The position numbers were made by a program, and so were the translations under genes. DNA of 64,000 nucleotides. It comes from Knufia peltigerae (taxonomy: Eukaryota > Ascomycota > Eurotiomycetes > Chaetothyriales > Trichomeriaceae). This document shows positions 45,645 to 57,770 of this stretch, piece by piece. The notes beneath the pieces are model-generated. The model had not been told where the DNA came from, ran no database searches, and was given only the letters and a program-made list of their open reading frames with translations. Where the stretch lies: NCBI GenBank assembly GCA_030247855.1, contig JAPDRN010000170.1, positions 1-64,000 of the forward strand. Reading direction: 5' to 3'. The stretch's first letter is position 1. Every line of letters starts with the position of its first letter.

Positions 45645-47643
45645 TCAAGGCAATATCCCACTCTCGCCGCTTTTCAAAATATACAACTTTGTCTCTAGGC
45701 CCCAGTGGATCCACCATCCCTTTGTCCAGCTCCAGTTTGAGGTGTTCAGCAGCACGTCGAGTCCGTACCCCTCTCTGAGCACGTCGTGGGCGACTCCGTA
45801 GACCCACTTGGCCATTGTCCCGCCGTAGATTTCGTCCGCGATCCTCGACAAGCCGTCCTCTTGCCTCCTGGCGCCTTTGGGGCCGAGGACCAACAGTCCA
45901 CGGCCGACGTCGGGCCCGACGACGCGCGGCCTCCCCAGGCCGGGGATCTTGTCGACGACGTCCCAGGCCCCGATGGCGCGCGCGGGGTCCTCGACGACGA
46001 CGTAGTCGAACTGGGCCCAGAACGCCGGCGTGAGCAGGTCGGTCTCGTTGTCGGACTTGTCGTAGATCCACTGCGTGGGCCGCGCGGAGCGGATCGTCGG
46101 TATGCGCCCGTCCGCCGACCCGGGGAGCGTGAAGACGGGCCGATCGTGCAGCGTCGAGGCCGGCTCGTCCAGAAAATGCGTCACCCCCGTCTGGAGCGCG
46201 AGGTTGCCCAGGTGGACCCGGATCCGCGGCCGGGGCCCGTAGTTGAGCGAGATCGCGTGCAGGGACGTCAGCGCCGTGCCGCCCGGATACGTCAGCGACG
46301 AGAGGGGCAGGAGGACGCCCGTCGATATCGCGGCTGTGAGTCCGCCGGACAAAAGGAGGGCGCACGTCGTGAGTTTGTACAGACGGTGCCGGTGGCGGCG
46401 GGTGCTGATGTACGACGCGCACAGGGCCACCGAGGCCGTGATGGGTGGGACCACGGGGAAAAGGAAGCGAGTTTCTTTGTGTGGAAGGATCGAATAGAGC
46501 GAAACGTAGCTCAGCGAGGGGACGAGGAGGTCAAGGAGTTGAGGGCGTATGGACCTCGTGAGGCCCCAGACCGGGAGGACGAGGAGAAAGGGGTTGAGGA
46601 CCAGTCGTGGGATCGCCGACGTCAAGTACCAGTGCCACGGGGACGTGCCCCACGCCGAGGCGCCGAGGCCGTCGCTGGAAGGGAACACGTTGGACAGGAA
46701 GGCGGCCAGTTCAGGCCACAGGAGCGTGCGGGATTGCCAGAAGAAGGTGTCGATGCCGACCGTGAGCACGAGACCGGCGACGGTCGCGGAGAACACGGCC
46801 GGGATGAATACCACGCGAATTAGGGAGGCGGCGTTGGAAATGGACCCCGACCTGAGGACGAGATAGAGGCAGTGAGATGCCAGCAGCAAGGCGATCTCTG
46901 AGCGGAACACGACGGTCGCGAGCGTGAGGAGGTACAGGCCCAGTCTTGTTCTTCGGACTCTGAATTGTGGTGATGTCGGGTCCGGTAGGAGGAATCGTAG
47001 ACCGATCGTGGCTGGTGGTCATGTCGGGTTAGCACTGGGCTCTCGGAGGACGGTTTCCTCACATGGACAGCACGGAGTCACCTACTGATCCCAAAAGCAA
47101 ACATGTTGGGTAGTGTCCTCGAAGAGTAGTAGAGGACGTGAAACTGAGCTCCCTGAAAAAAGGTGTACCACGTACTCGCCGATGAGCCGTACGCACGCCT
47201 CACTGCCGACGCGTAGCCGATGAGCGAGGCACCGTTGAACAGTCCTAGGACAGCTCGCACTGATGACGAACGACTTTTTGTCAGCATGTTTGGGACGATT
47301 TGGTGGAGAGGGGGAGAGGGTCGGCGTAAATACCGAGCATTTGCTGTTGTGGTCCATTGAGTTGACCATACCAGACAAAGGGTTTCGCGATCGCCGCGAG
47401 GATGAGAGGACCGATGAACGTCCTTGGAACAGCACCAGAAAATGTCATATGATCGTATTGGGCTTTCAATCTGAGATGGACGTTTTGTGTCGGGATTCCA
47501 TATTTCAATATGTCGTGTGTGGCCTGTATGTTGAACGATTCTTCGACCTTGGTAAAGGGCGACACGTACAGGTGAATCTGTATCAGCACTACGATGACCA
47601 GGCATCCGATGTGCCGGGATTCAATTCCAGCCATATGCGCCAA
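45645..47643 (-). CDS. ALG12: Dol-P-Man alpha-1,6-mannosyltransferase ALG12
   Basis: ER GT22 mannosyltransferase that adds the eighth mannose to the dolichol-linked N-glycan precursor. Exons are 47334-47643 (or start 47634), 47086-47259 and 45645-47011, giving about 613-616 residues. The luminal acidic first loop is VSPFTKVEESFNIQATHDIL, with PLILAAIAKPF and the splice joins QQMLVRAVLGLFNGASLIGY and NMFAFGITTIGLRFLLP. The GT22 hallmark LPHKETRFLFPVVPPI is near the middle, and many hydrophobic helices flank it. MAGIESRHIG at 47634 is the more usual start; the nearby in-frame Met adds three residues. Downstream tail has RHLNLxx-like charged segments of unknown role. Confidence 0.9.
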
Positions 47644-47907
47644 AGTGTCATGTGTACGTATGGCTCAATCAATTCGGTGGTGGTCGCGACAGGTCGGTAC
47701 TCTAGAAGGACGAGATTCGCGGGAAAAGGGGGACAGTTTGTCAAGACCACCGCATCATCACGTGATATGTGTCGAGCATTCCAGGCAGAGAATGAGGATA
47801 GCATTGGATAAGAAGAACAGGCCCATTCTGCTCGTATATATGTACGAAAGAGTGAGTAGACATTTGGCTACATCTCGCCACTTCAACCGTTCCAAAATTA
47901 CTTCTGC

Positions 47908-48498
47908 TCAAGAGACATGGACCTCCTCCAGCATCTTGCCCGCGATTTCAAAGGGTTCACAAGCAACTGTAACGGCAACGAAACGAGCTGGCTTCGTCTT
48001 GGAAGCATTACGCCATCGATGATTTGTACCTCGTTGTACAATATGATCCTGACTTGCATGAGCAAAAGGTCATGACGGAGGTGGCATCGGACTTACTCCT
48101 GGTTTCAAGAGTACAACCTCTCCACTATCGAGCTCATGCTCAATCTCACCAATAACGCAGATGGAGTAGTCGATGGAGACCGTCTGGTGCATGCTGCTCA
48201 CACCACCAGGAGCCAGGTCCACCACCAAAAGGTTGGCGCCGTTCGGGGTGACGATGGATGGCTGTGCCCAGCTAGTGACGGCGTCGTTGCTTTTGTATGC
48301 CTTTAGATCTTCATCGTTGGCCATCTTTGCGGGAACTGAGGCCACCGAATATGATCGAGCCATTCCCCCGAAATTTTCAACGGGTATGTATTGTTGGGGT
48401 GGTGATTGAGCGTAGACACTCTTACCATTTGCATCATGCGTTGCGATGTGCCGGTTGCAAGGAGGCAGATCGACGACCTGCTGGACTCTGTCGGCCAT
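47908..48498 (-). CDS. Small cupin-domain protein
   Basis: Exons are 48097-48498 and 47908-48048, with intron 48049-48096 (GTAAGT donor, GTCAG acceptor), giving 180 residues. A single cupin barrel is visible: NLLVVDLAPGGVSSMHQTVS, then SIDYSICVIGEIEHELDSGE, VVLLKPGDHIVQRGTNHRWR, then SKTKPARFVAVTV. In the usual cupin metal set the first motif keeps one His (MHQT) and the second has RGTNHRW. The start at MADRVQQVVDLPP matches relatives better than the open upstream frame MSYIKTETPQ. Related fungal proteins are single-domain cupins of unproven function, so none is claimed. It lies upstream of ALG12 on the same strand. Confidence 0.85.
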
Positions 48499-49027
48499 GG
48501 TGGGAATGATCTCGGTGGGCAAGTAATGACCAGAATGATGGGCTTGAGAGAAGGTTGAATCACACCAAAGCAAATATATGGTGGTCTCTCGCTGAGGGGT
48601 CTCGGTCTTTATATAGGACAAAACCTCGGGTAGACGCCCATATTAGTGTCGGTTGAGAGTGAGATGGACCATCCCTGCTGACCTAAGCAGCGAATGCCGC
48701 GATGTTGCACAGACCCAACAAAGACGATCACCTACATGACGGTATCCGAAAGAAGCGTATAGCCCTTGCATGAAATCTGGTTAGGCCGACTATGATTTGA
48801 AATTCAAAAGGCCAGTTGGAAGAGGAAGAGGGGAAAATGTGTCGATATACTTGCATTTGGGACACTAATACTTCGACGAAATCTTGTACTGTGAAACACT
48901 GTCTCAATCCGTTCGAACACTAATATCTCCGGAGACTATGGACACCTCTTCTCAGCCTGCACCATCTTGACACTTCGAGGAGACATAGACTCTGTGTACA
49001 CAGCATACATCTTTCCAACATCCCAAG
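48499..49027. other. Divergent intergenic region between cupin and YOS1
   Basis: 529 bp, transcriptional control of two divergent genes. No gene seen. Confidence 0.5.
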
Positions 49028-49545
49028 ATGCTCAGTCTCTTTGGCTTCGGCCCCATCATCTATGGTAAGTTTGCTGCAAAGCATGCCACCACATGTCGTG
49101 CACTATCACTGACATGTGATTTCCTTCAACACAGCGACCTGCCTCCTGCTCAACGCCGTCGCAATCCTCTCTGAAGACCGATTCCTCGCTCGAAGTACGT
49201 TTATCCTCTCTGCGTTTTCCGCTTGTCGTTCCGTTCAGGAAGGCTGAAAGATCCCATCGCAACACAACTAACACCTACTCATAGTCGGCTGGGGAAAGTC
49301 GCAACTCAACGATCCTTCGGCGGGCGGCGTAGCCTTTGGTGCTCCAGCGCAAGATCCAGAGAGTTTTCGCAGCAAAGGCATCAACTTGATCTCTAGTATA
49401 AGGACATTATGTCGAGGTTCGTCATCCGGACCCTCGAAGCACGCAGAAGGAGAGCTATTGACGACTAACATTTGGGGTTGGTGACACAGTACCTTTGATA
49501 TTCATCAATACGATAATCGTTATATATGAGCTCTTGTTAGGATGA
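49028..49545 (+). CDS. YOS1: YOS1/IER3IP1-like ER-Golgi transport protein
   Basis: Small membrane protein of COPII-dependent ER-Golgi transport, found in complex with Yip1 and Yif1. Exons are 49028-49064, 49135-49194, 49285-49416 and 49490-49545, giving 94 residues. The joined product MLSLFGFGPIIYATCLLLNA, then VAILSEDRFLARIGWGKSQL, and at the end PLIFINTIIVIYELLLG is close to yeast Yos1 (two helices with a basic loop). The first, third and fourth donors keep phase 1 across the gene. It was overlooked by single-frame scanning because no exon exceeds 132 nt. Confidence 0.93.
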
Positions 49546-51491
49546 TGAGATTCGAACGAGACTACACCAGATCCGTCTTGGTATAGGCCGTCAAACGCCG
49601 CAAATCATGCATTCGAAAACTCAAGGGATCTTGTCGGGCCAGAAGGAGCATAAAATCACATTGATCTATCTCTAGTCGGCCAAACCAGCAAAGCGCCCTG
49701 CTCCGACTTTCTGGATCGATGAAATTTTCCATGGTGCCACCTGGGTTTTTGGACGAGGCTTCGACTTCGACTAGCGGAGTATACGTTTGTGAACCATGAT
49801 CGTTATGAACTTTGGCCCAATCTTGCTCAGCACATGGACGAACCGTATTATACGTATTCAGCCTTGCGGTTTAACTAGAGCGGTTTTCTTCGAGAGCATT
49901 TACGGCGACAAGGGATTTGCTTCAGCCTTTTGTCCACTAGAAGGTCTATGCTTTATGGTTTCCCAAACATCCTTGACCGCCGCGGCCTGACGGGCTCCAT
50001 CAACGGAAGACTCATACAGCCCACGACAACAAATCGAACTCGACCCAATCGACCAACAGACTCTCTGTATCAAAACCTTGGGTTGTTGTCCTCTCGCATG
50101 GATCACACCATCAAGCTGCCAAACAACTGCACCGAAGCAGCTCATGGCACATCACCCCCCGTCACCTATTTGTCGGTAACTCAACTCGTTTTTAGCAGCC
50201 ACCCACTTTCGAGCTAGGTTATGGTAAGATAGAGGCAGGCGGAGGAGATGCACGTATGTGAAACGCTTGGTTCGTTTGCGAGTCAGTCTCGGCGCAAGTC
50301 CTCTCTCACTGGGACTTGCTCTCCTCAGCCCCGTCAGGGGATGGCCAGAGTCCTTTTCGGCATGGACGAAACAAGGAGACCAAAATGGCAGGTCATACAT
50401 ACATAACCCAGTAGAATCAAACCAGGAAACAAACATGAATCCGGATGACTGGGAAATTGCATCAATGGACCCTTGCCCACTCAAGTACATCTCACTGCTT
50501 CACACCTTTTCTTAATTGTCATCGTTCTTCTGTACGAGAGACACCGCAAATGTAGGCACTCTCTACTCGGCAAGTAACCACAATTTGCCGTATGTTTTAG
50601 GAGGCAAGTGACACTGTACAGAGCGACTGATACCTCACGGAAAGGTTTCAATGTCCAGAGATTAGAAGCAGGTCCAGAGTTTTCTATATATACCTACGAC
50701 AAAGGGAGGAGGGAGGCAGTTCCCCCCTCCTGGGGGGGCGACCAAAACCTGGACAATCTCTATCCGCGTAAACCCAACCCCTAGGTCTTAGCTAAGGTAC
50801 CTGAGGCCATCCATATGTTTGTCTTTTTGATCTCGTACCCTTTTCGCGTCGAATGTTGGTAGGTATGATACCCACATATATATTTCTTTAAGAAATACCT
50901 AGGGTCCCTGATCTGATATGTATGTGCTCTTTGAAAAAAAGAGAAAAGAAGAAAAAAGGAACCAAAACCCCTGGAGAGCAAAAAGATACTCCCCCGACCA
51001 ACCCCAATACAAAGCCCAAGCTCCTCAAGCTCCTCAAGGCAGAGATAGATCCAGACTCCTTTTTCTTTCTTTTTCTCAGAAAAAGTGCTTGTAAACTCAC
51101 AACCAAAAAAAGGACAATCCCAACCCTCACAAAAGATCATCTCATTATACTCATGGATCATGTATGACAAAAAAGATCGACAACACAAGATATACAAAAA
51201 CACCTCATCATCGTGATCATAACCATGACCACAGATGTCACTTTGTATGTCCTTTCATAAATGTGCATCTGAAATCGTTGTGGGAACCACCCAAAAACAT
51301 CCCCTTTGTGTCAAAACCAAGCAAAAGCCCAGATTTGCATGGGAGCCAGGCAAACTGGGTCGAGGATCCAAGTTTTGCCCCACCAAATGAAGAGTTGTCG
51401 TGGCTTTCCAAGTTTGTCCTTTGCGTTTCCACTAACCATTATAGACATGAATGAAAGTTCAAAATATGGGCTCCTTTGCTTCCAGATATGA
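49546..51491. other. Long 3' region between YOS1 and CreB
   Basis: About 1.9 kb. No protein gene recognised. It is the convergent 3' flank of YOS1 and CreB. A purine/pyrimidine inverted segment (AGGGAGGAGGGAGGC...CCCCCCTCCT) at about 50705-50735 could form a hairpin, and an A-rich run follows at 50930-50960. Confidence 0.5.
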
Positions 51492-53914
51492 TCAAGATGA
51501 AGACAACATGCCGAATGACTTTTTCCGAATACTGAATCGATTTTTCTTTTCCTTGGGTGAGCTATCCTTGTGGTTGTCCTTGTCCTTCTCAGGCTCAGGC
51601 GCGTCCGTCTCCGCTGATGCCGATGATGTTGCCAGATTCTCATCCGATGGCTTCGGATGCGGCTTATCTCGCTTCGTCAATGATCCGAACCGTAGACTCT
51701 TGGTGCGCTTGAAACGCTCGAGACCACCAGAGTGATTGCTGCCGTTAGGGGATGTTACCGTTCGTTCAAGAGCATGCCGCCTGTCTTCCTCGGCTTTGCT
51801 CGCTTTGCTGGCTTCCAAGGCAGCTTTTAATTCGGCCTCCTGCTTCTTGTGTGCTTCTGACAACTTTGTAGCCAAGTCTTTCCGACGTTGTTTTTCTGCC
51901 TCTTGTCTCTCCTTCTCAGCCTGCTTTTCCGCCGCCTTGCGTATCTTTTCTTCTTTGGCCCTTTCCTTCTTGCTTTGTAGGATTGGACTGACTGGCCTAT
52001 CCGAAGTCAAGGTGGGAGATTTTGGTGGCTCGACATGACCGTTCGTCATGAATTCTGGTGCAGTCATGGCGTGGTCCAGAGTCGCGTAGTGGTGATTACT
52101 ATCGTTTCCTACACTCCCCGGTGACATCATGGGACTGACCGTCTGGACCCGATGCAGTTCGGCTGAGTGTCTGGCGTCTGTGGCCAGACCGTTGGGGAGA
52201 TCCTGTGAAGCACGTCGCTTGCCTTCCATCTGCTGTTCCTTTCGAATCGCTTCGATGGTTGTTTCTTGGTAGAACAGAACATAAGCGCAGGCAAGTCCAG
52301 GCTTGTCCCCGAAGAAGTTGCGAACAAAATTCTTGTCGACCGGTTCCACCATCTCGTCATCAAACAATAACCAGCCTCGATCCTGTGTCTTGATAACTGC
52401 GACGTAATGGCCGTGATATGGTCCTCCACCAATGTGGACAACGACAGCGTATAACTCATATATTCGGTCCGGGTCCTCGGCGTCATCGGTGGTGTTGAAG
52501 AGTCGGAGGTGGTATGGGTAAACAACTTTGTGGAATAGCTTCTGTAATCGCTGGAGGTCTTCTGTATACTTGAATCTTTTCAGGTGCAGAGCCAATATCC
52601 TTGGTAATCTCTTGATCTTCATGCGCTTCTCGGCCTCTTGTAGGCCACCGCAATTATCACAATGGAACTTGTTTCGCTCACAAAGCATCTCTTCTTCGGA
52701 AAATCTGCGAAGACAAGCGGTAACTGATGAATGCTGTTCCAGATCCACCGACAGATCGAGAAAAGGCTCGTCACGGTGTGAAACATTTTCACAAGTTAGG
52801 CACCGGGTCTCGGATGTTAAAGTGCCTTCAAATAACTCATGCAGCCAGCGTGTGTTTGAGTGTGCGGACGGGGTTGGTAATACAGAAGGGAAAGAAACTG
52901 TTGCGGATTCGGTCTTGGTCATGGCTTCGGATTCCTCCACGGGTCGTTGAGCCTGCTCGATCATCTTCTGTGCATTCAGGGTCCTATCGTGTTCTTCAAT
53001 ATTTTCCACCACCGTATTAAGAAGAAGATTGAGAAACTCGTGGGCATCTTGATGCATGGCCGATCTGAACATTTCGTTTTCTTTGCGCAATGTGTTCAAA
53101 AACTTTGTAGGACTGATCACACCCATGCGGTTTCTGTCCACGACCACGGCTTCAAACAGGTCCTTGAGGGTGGTGAAAAGCGTCTCGGGCATGTCGTAAC
53201 TCTGTGCGTTTCCGTAGCTCATGTTAAGGATAGGACCTGCCGCGAGGGCTTGTTTCTTCTTGTATTCAGGCGAGTCCTTGTCCTCGGGCTTTTGCTGCTG
53301 GGGCGGAGCACCCGCATTTCGTGAAGAGCTCGGCCCCTGCGGCTTCTTCGCTGCTCCATTGGCTTGGGTGGGCGTTACTCGGGGTGGCGCATTCGCCTGT
53401 GCTTCGGCGATAGACTCGGGGGTCGAGTGACGGGGGTATGAGAGAACATTTTCTCGGAAAGGGACAGAATAATATAAACATTGTAGGATGGAATTGCAAT
53501 AACTGCGGAGGTCAGATCAAGAAGTAGGACCGGGGAGTTTCAGCACTGACCAGGTATTTCCAAACTGTAGAACGGACAGACAATTCCTCGTCAGTCAAGG
53601 CAGCCATCGCAACAGGGGTGGACACATACATTTTCCATGCCAAAGAATTTATCACTTCCATCACTACGAAGCGGACCAGCATGCTTGAGCATGCGCTCTA
53701 GAGGGGTCGGGATGGGCGCATTTGGATCCCTTTTGATCGGGGTGGTGCCTACCGCTGGACTGGGAGCATTCTGGGAGAAAAGGCAGTCAGTAGCTGGATA
53801 TATGCAAAGAGTAGGCCAATGAATAGAGGCGTTCATGCTCCGTTTGAGCAAACAAGGGAGGCGGAGAGGTCTCCTACGCACCTGGCTCTTTAGTTTCCCG
53901 AAGAAGGATGACAT
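51492..53914 (-). CDS. creB: Ubiquitin-specific protease CreB (USP12/46 family)
   Basis: Deubiquitinase which, with the WD40 protein CreC in Aspergillus, acts in carbon catabolite control. Exons are 53882-53914, 53630-53770, 53551-53564 (14 nt) and 51492-53502, giving 732 residues. The product starts MSSFFGKLKSQ and passes through TPLERMLKHAGPLRSDGSDK to the Cys box FGMENFGNTCYCNSILQCLY, with catalytic Cys near 63. Its TGT codon is split between the 14-nt exon and the last exon. The His box is IGGGPYHGHYVAVIK plus WLLFDDEMVEPVD. MHQDAHEFLNLLLN and two CxxC pairs (CLTCEN and CDNC) are present. A coiled coil (KKERAKEEKIRKAAEKQAEK) and a Ser/Lys-rich tail follow. Total length is close to A. nidulans CreB. 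Confidence 0.95.
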
Positions 53915-55739
53915 GATTGACGCGCCTCATCTGCAGCGACCCGAGTACAGGGGCAGCTATCAAAATGAAGGGGAGCGCATCTGGGTGTCGAAAGTATGGA
54001 CAAATCGAAGGCAAAGGGCGAGATGGAAGAGAAGGAGAGGTGAGGCGTGAGGTAGGCGTCAGTGAAACGGTAGAATGCTCATCAGCTTTACAAATGTGCA
54101 GCAGAATCAAGGTGGTAGTTTGACGGAGTACGAGTAGTAGTAGCGCAGTTGAAGACAGCAGCTCGGCCCTGACGACGTACATACGGCTAGTAGCCAACAG
54201 GTGAATGGCGGCGGGGGCAGCACAGAACCCACGAGCGCCTCGCCTGGCGTTCTGGGGGATGGTGGGTTCACCGAACCAGCAAATGGACCAGCCTATCTCA
54301 ACCCGTACCACACTTTGCGAGTGCTTCGTATTCCTTCCCCCAAAGCCGATCTTTCCAACACCCTGTGTCCCTTGAATGTCCATCATCTGAACCCTGGATC
54401 GTCAAGTGTCTTGTTTGGTACTCCGTAACTATTTCTGTGAACGCTGACCATTTTCATGGCGAAGCTTGAACACGCCAAGTTCCTCTTCTCTCCCTATCTC
54501 TCTGGTTCCGCATCCAGGGCGGGAAAGTCCAGCAAGGGTGGGAGAGGGTCACAGTGCGCCATTCCTTAGATAGGCTGGCTGCGAGAAAGCGCCGCCATGT
54601 GCGGCATGATGTGCCTGCAGCAGCCAGAGTTCGATAGATGTTCCCTACCTCTCCTTCGCGTGGACGTGGAGGCCCCGTTGACACGCAGCTGACGGGCTAT
54701 GAGCAAATGACAGTACGCCTGGGAGGGCTCGCTAGTTTAGGCACTTGTCGGCCACTCCTGGTAACCAATTGAAGAACCTACGAAAGAACCCGTCAAGGGG
54801 CCCTTCCCACGGACCACGAGCGCCATCATGCCACTAAAGGCCTTTGGGTCAAAGCCTGCCCACCGGGCACCTGATGATAGGCGAACCCTTCTGTGGCAGC
54901 GGCGTCTCTTACCGACACCACCGTCCTCCCGCGTCTGCGCTTCTCGTTCCCCTCCTTTTCCTCCTTCTCGAGTGGTCTATAATTCTGCCTAAAAGAGGAG
55001 GCATGGCATTGCAATGACCATCATGCCGGTAATACGAAGTACGGAGTATAGACAACACTCTGGAGTCGGCCAAAATACGTCCTGTAAAGATTGCCTGGGG
55101 GAATTGAGATGATGAGAGGGACTTGTTGCAATGCTATTTAGGGTCATGTACTCTGTACAGTAAAGGAATCCCTACAGTTGACTTCCACGTGGATTTTAGG
55201 CTCTGGCCGGCGATGCACCGCCCCCTTCATCTGGAACGATGATATCAACGCAAAATGACGATCTCTGATGTCCTGTGGTTGTTCGATGCTCACACTCTTT
55301 CAGAGTGCCTGAACGGGTTGCTTTCACTACACTTCATCACACTCAACACATCAGCTTTCCCCTGCCTAAGAAGACTTCGGGTGTTGTTCGGTCATTGGAA
55401 TTAATCCGTGGCGCGCTATTCCTGCAGACATTTCTTGGTGGCCAAACTACCGAGTGCCGGCATCCTCGATGCCCAACGCTATAGCCCATACTCGTATACC
55501 ACCTCTGATACCTGACGTGACATTTGCGGGGTAGCACTTACAGCCATCTCATAGTCAATACTGTACGCTGTGCAAGTAATGCAGCCAACAAGGATTTCCA
55601 GGAAAAGACTGCGACATGCGGCCATGATACTCCGGTTAGTTCGGCATCACTTCTGGCAGACCCAAAATATGAGCTCTGAGATGCCCGTTCAAGTACTCGT
55701 AACTTCCCACAAATTTGACCAAGTCCAAGGCCAGACGGC
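53915..55739. other. Long intergenic region upstream of CreB
   Basis: About 1.8 kb. No gene recognised. It has two full TACGGAGTA nonamers (54419-54427 as TACTCCGTA, 55040-55048) and the GACGGAGTA variant near 54123. The CreB promoter is at its left end, and the 3' end of the penta-EF-hand gene is at its right. Confidence 0.5.
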
Positions 55740-56759
55740 TCAATCCCGGAGCCGCAGGACTTCGGTCAAGAACTCTTCGAAACTGAGGGTCACATAGCCG
55801 TCCCGGTCGTCATCGTATTTCTTAAACACATCCGTCATCCTCTTTAGGCTAATGCAGGCCTGGACAAACAGATCAAAACTCATTCCCTGGCCCTTCACAG
55901 GACTCCGATCATTGAATGTATTGTACAGCACAGTGACGAATGGCGGGGACAGGCGATAGCCAAACGCTGTCATGGCGCGAGAGAATTCATCCCGCGATAT
56001 TCGACCACTTCGGTCGACATCAAATTGTTCGAATAGCCGCCTCCAAGCAGCCAGGAACTCCCACATACTCTTAAATTCATCGAATGTAAGAGTCAAGTCG
56101 TCAGGGTTATGGGACGAAGACGTGGTGAACATGCGCATTAGCGACGAGATCGTTGCGCTGTCAAAGCGAGTGCGGTCGGAGTTGACCAGAGCCTTCCCCA
56201 GTTCAACGCTTGTCATATTGCCCGTCTGCGATTCATTCGCATCACGAAAGAAATCGTATAGACTTCGAGAGCCCGGGCCCGGGGCCCCTCCACTGTATCC
56301 ATGATATTGTTCTGCTCCGTTCAAAGAATATTGAGTATCTTCGTAGCGATGTGGATTTTGGCCGCGACCGTAACCATAGCTTTGTGGTGGAGGAGACTGT
56401 AGGCGGCTGTATTGATTGTCCACGTAGGACTGGTCATTAGAAGGGCGTTGCTGTGAGTAGCTCTGTGTCGGTTGCGGCCGATAATGAGAACTCTGGCCTG
56501 CGGGAGACGAATGACGATCGATGGGAGGAGGGCGTGAATCATTCTGCTGAGGTTGTGTTTGATTCGGGTATCGAGTATTTGGTGAAGGTTTGCGGTTTAT
56601 CTGCAGTTGGCTCAGAGCTTGTGCAGCCTGCTCTGGCTCTGCATGTCTGCAAATAACAGAAGGGTCAATGCCCGAAACGTCTAGTCTAAAGTCGAACGAG
56701 CAGGTGCTCCATACTTACGCAGGTAGTGCGTCAGGGTTGAAGGCTTTGTGGTATGCCAT
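55740..56759 (-). CDS. Penta-EF-hand calcium-binding protein (peflin/ALG-2-like)
   Basis: Exons are 56719-56759 and 55740-56646, giving 315 residues. The N-terminal 140 residues are rich in Gln, Pro, Ser and Tyr (QPTQSYSQQRPS, GYGRGQNPHRY, GGAPGPGSRSLYDFF), a typical disordered head. The C-terminal part holds EF-hand loops: DANESQTGNMTSVELGKAL, DFEFDEFKS-like LTFDEFKSMWEF, FDVDRSGRISRDEFSRAM and FKKYDDDRDGYVTLSFEEF. Two loops (DVDRSGRISRDE and DDDRDGYVTLSFEE) are canonical. Penta-EF proteins often bind membranes in a calcium-dependent way and in yeast (Pef1) act in polarity. The assignment to the PEF group is better supported than a one-to-one orthologue name. Confidence 0.88.
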
Positions 56760-57770
56760 TTTGCGTGTGTTGTTGTGCAAGTCAATGAAGCCAGGATGAT
56801 GTCATGGGTTTCAAAGTTGAATCGTGAGAGAAGGCTCCCAACACTTCAAGAATTGTCCTAGTCATGCTGTTTCACGAAGAAGAGTGAATGGCCTCGTCGC
56901 CTAACCAATATGTGACTTTCAAGGCTGGGCGCAGCTGACGAGGTGTGGGATAAGAATAACGTGCCCGGAGAAGTTGGGCTAGTGAGGCCGATTCCCCCAA
57001 GGCTGCAAGGAGCCGGTTCTAACAATCAATTCGAACTCACCCTTTAACAGCTTACCCACGAGGGACCAGTGCACCGTACAAATACAAGAGATTGCCACTA
57101 TCTCCGTCTTGCTCCTGATCTTTGGGGACTGCAGTTGTTTGTCAGCGAGAAGGCCATTCTTTACCGTATGTTCTTCGAACAAGTGGCCGCCTCTATTTTG
57201 TTCATTTATTGCGGTTACTTTATGCCCCCGCAACATCGAGCCCAATCCAAGCTCAGGTCCCTTGTCACGGCTCCCATCCGATTTGCAGGAGTTGTTGGTC
57301 CAGTCGTGATTGACCTAAGCAACATCGAGCAACCCTGATCAAAGTACCGGCCGGACCAGGAAAAAGTCTCCTGTCTTTTGCATAGGGCTAGAGCACGCTC
57401 TTTTCCTACGGAAGTACCTTGTCAACTAGGCCTTAGCCACTGGTCTCGTTGGCTCGGTGCGAGCTCTGCAGCTACTCTACCTCTACCACTCAGAAGTCTT
57501 CGTTAGACTCTTCAGAAACGCACAACGAGCATCCGCAGATACGTGCGTGTCCAACAGACTCGAACCGTCCTCGACCTTTCCGAAAATATCTTCATATGCG
57601 CAAGCAAATCTCCTGCCACGCTTACATACATTCTGATCGACTTCTTGGTGCCAAAGTACTTCGACTCGCATATATCCACGTCCTGTGCTGTTTCTGCCTC
57701 TCCAGTATCTTGGCTTTTTGTCCCACCATAGCGAATCGACGAATATTGTCATCAGTCTCAGACCGTCAAC
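56760..57770. other. Intergenic region upstream of the ChaC gene
   Basis: About 1.0 kb between the divergently transcribed PEF and ChaC genes. No gene recognised. Confidence 0.5.

Noticed and set aside
45786..46823. 345-codon plus-strand frame opposite ALG12
   Set aside because: Arg/Gly/Asp-rich shadow, no homology.
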